The translations under genes were made by a program, and so were the position numbers. The notes under the pieces were generated by a model. That model was not told the origin of the DNA. It saw only the letters and a program-made list of their open reading frames with translations, and did no database searches. 64,000 nt of DNA from Sphingobacterium thalpophilum (GTDB lineage Bacteria > Bacteroidota > Bacteroidia > Sphingobacteriales > Sphingobacteriaceae). Shown one piece after another: positions 63,322 to 64,000 of this stretch. The DNA lies in NCBI RefSeq assembly GCF_901482695.1, contig NZ_LR590484.1, forward strand, positions 5,456,001 through 5,520,000. The letters are read 5' to 3'. Each line of letters begins with the position of its first letter. Positions within the stretch are counted from its first letter, which is position 1.

Positions 63322-64000
63322 TCATTCAGTATCTAAAAAGGCCTTAATTTGTCCCAGGGTAAAATCAATCAGTACTTCATCCACATTACCAAAGAAGTCC
63401 CGCATCATATAATTCCCGTGATTGGCAGGTAGGATCATCAACCGGCAATTGGGAATCTCTTGATGCATTGACGCCAGATGCTGCGTTCTGACCACATCCT
63501 GGTCCCCGCCCAACAAAAAGACCGGGCACTGTATTCCCGCCAGCACCCCCTGTTCAAAATCCTGAAAGTGGATCATGCGTTGGCTGTCCTTTTCATACAT
63601 GTTTTTAAATTTATCAGGATCTGGATTAAGCTTTAAAAAGTTATCCTTCAAAAATTGAGGCACAGCATCTATGGTAGACGATTCCATGCTCTCAAAGAAG
63701 CCATCTATCAGTCCGTCCCGTTTAGTATTGCCTGAAGCCGCAATCAGCTTATCGACTTTGTCCGGAAACAGAGCAGCTAATTTCAATGCCGTGGTCGCTC
63801 CGTTGCTGAAACCAAAAATTGAAGCTTTCCCGATAGACAAATGGTCCAATAGACTTATTATATCCATGACGTCCTGCTCGAATGTTTCTGGTACTGTTCT
63901 ATGGGCTGATCTCCCATGATTTTGCATGTCCGGTAAAATCAGCTGATAGCGATCCTGCAAGCGTCTTACAGTTTCCTCAAAATCAGAAAAACCAGAAGAG
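63322..64000 (-). CDS. Alpha/beta-hydrolase, 5' end outside window
   Basis: The frame runs from a stop at 63322 up to the window end, so the start is missing. Visible residues include FSDFEETVRRL, then YQLILPDMQNHGRSA (strand before the helix), the nucleophile motif IFGFSNGATTALKL, and ALASMHQEIPNCRLMILPANHG with the catalytic His near the end. It is a serine hydrolase of the alpha/beta fold, perhaps an epoxide-hydrolase or lactonase-like enzyme. Only the missing N-terminal part would show the oxyanion HG motif. Confidence 0.88.
   Translation of the reverse strand, partial: SSGFSDFEETVRRLQDRYQLILPDMQNHGRSAHRTVPETFEQDVMDIISLLDHLSIGKASIFGFSNGATTALKLAALFPDKVDKLIAASGNTKRDGLIDGFFESMESSTIDAVPQFLKDNFLKLNPDPDKFKNMYEKDSQRMIHFQDFEQGVLAGIQCPVFLLGGDQDVVRTQHLASMHQEIPNCRLMILPANHGNYMMRDFFGNVDEVLIDFTLGQIKAFLDTE

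Overview
The window looks like chromosomal DNA of a member of the Bacteroidota, most likely a Sphingobacterium-like member of the Sphingobacteriaceae. Supporting signs are promoters of the Bacteroidota type (TTG, about 19-20 bases, TAnnTTTG), few Shine-Dalgarno sequences, AT-rich leaders before ATG, a type III glutamine synthetase, a GH92 alpha-mannosidase, a TonB receptor with a carboxypeptidase-regulatory-like N-terminus, and LytS/LytTR-type signalling. The species assignment is inference. I see no insertion sequence, prophage or CRISPR array; this is mostly ordinary chromosome with a few accessory loci.

Layout. 1-4.6 kb: a partial MFS-like DUF5690 protein, an XRE-cupin regulator divergent from a quinone/electrophile-detoxification type operon (ring-cleaving dioxygenase, small GNAT, carboxylesterase), and a Gfo/Idh/MocA oxidoreductase. 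4.8-8.7 kb: cold-shock protein, DEAD-box helicase, CPA2 antiporter. 8.9-10.9 kb: a LytS/LytTR two-component pair and a small unknown protein. 10.9-19.5 kb: fatty-acid beta-oxidation genes (thiolase, acyl-CoA dehydrogenase, FadJ-like protein) beside a prpB-prpC-prpD methylcitrate operon, a pairing that would degrade odd-chain acyl-CoAs through propionyl-CoA. 19.8-29.7 kb: PDZ aspartyl protease, tRNA-Leu(CAA), SIMPL protein, S9 peptidase, glutamine synthetase III, FUSC membrane protein.

29.7-33.8 kb is the most interesting part. A consensus promoter is followed by a SAM-I (S-box) riboswitch, then by a previously unlisted 44-codon ORF whose end is packed with methionine codons (M-A-M-R-M-R-M-H-M-H), then by metY-metX-hom. 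The Met-codon segment can pair over 16 of 17 positions with RNA just downstream of the ORF. This suggests a double sensor: SAM through the riboswitch, and charged Met-tRNA through ribosome stalling.

33.8-41.7 kb is a mannoside-use locus: GH92, a GntR/HutC regulator with a perfect palindromic operator overlapping the promoter of a sugar porter, a two-domain mannose-6-phosphate isomerase-like protein, and a six-hairpin glycosidase-like lipoprotein. 41.9-46.1 kb: TonB-dependent siderophore-type receptor, nitroreductase, methionine aminopeptidase. 46.1-53.6 kb: two small related unknown proteins, then an AraC-regulated RND efflux system (adaptor, pump, outer-membrane factor). 54-64 kb: alpha/beta hydrolase with a TTG start, photolyase, an alcohol-dehydrogenase remnant, a third member of the small unknown family, TetR and GNAT divergent pair, cytidine-deaminase-like protein, GrpB, membrane acyltransferase, lipoprotein, GNAT, a small unknown protein, YqaE/Pmp3, and a hydrolase cut by the window end. 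Several convergent pairs are separated by strong symmetric hairpins that probably terminate transcription from both sides.
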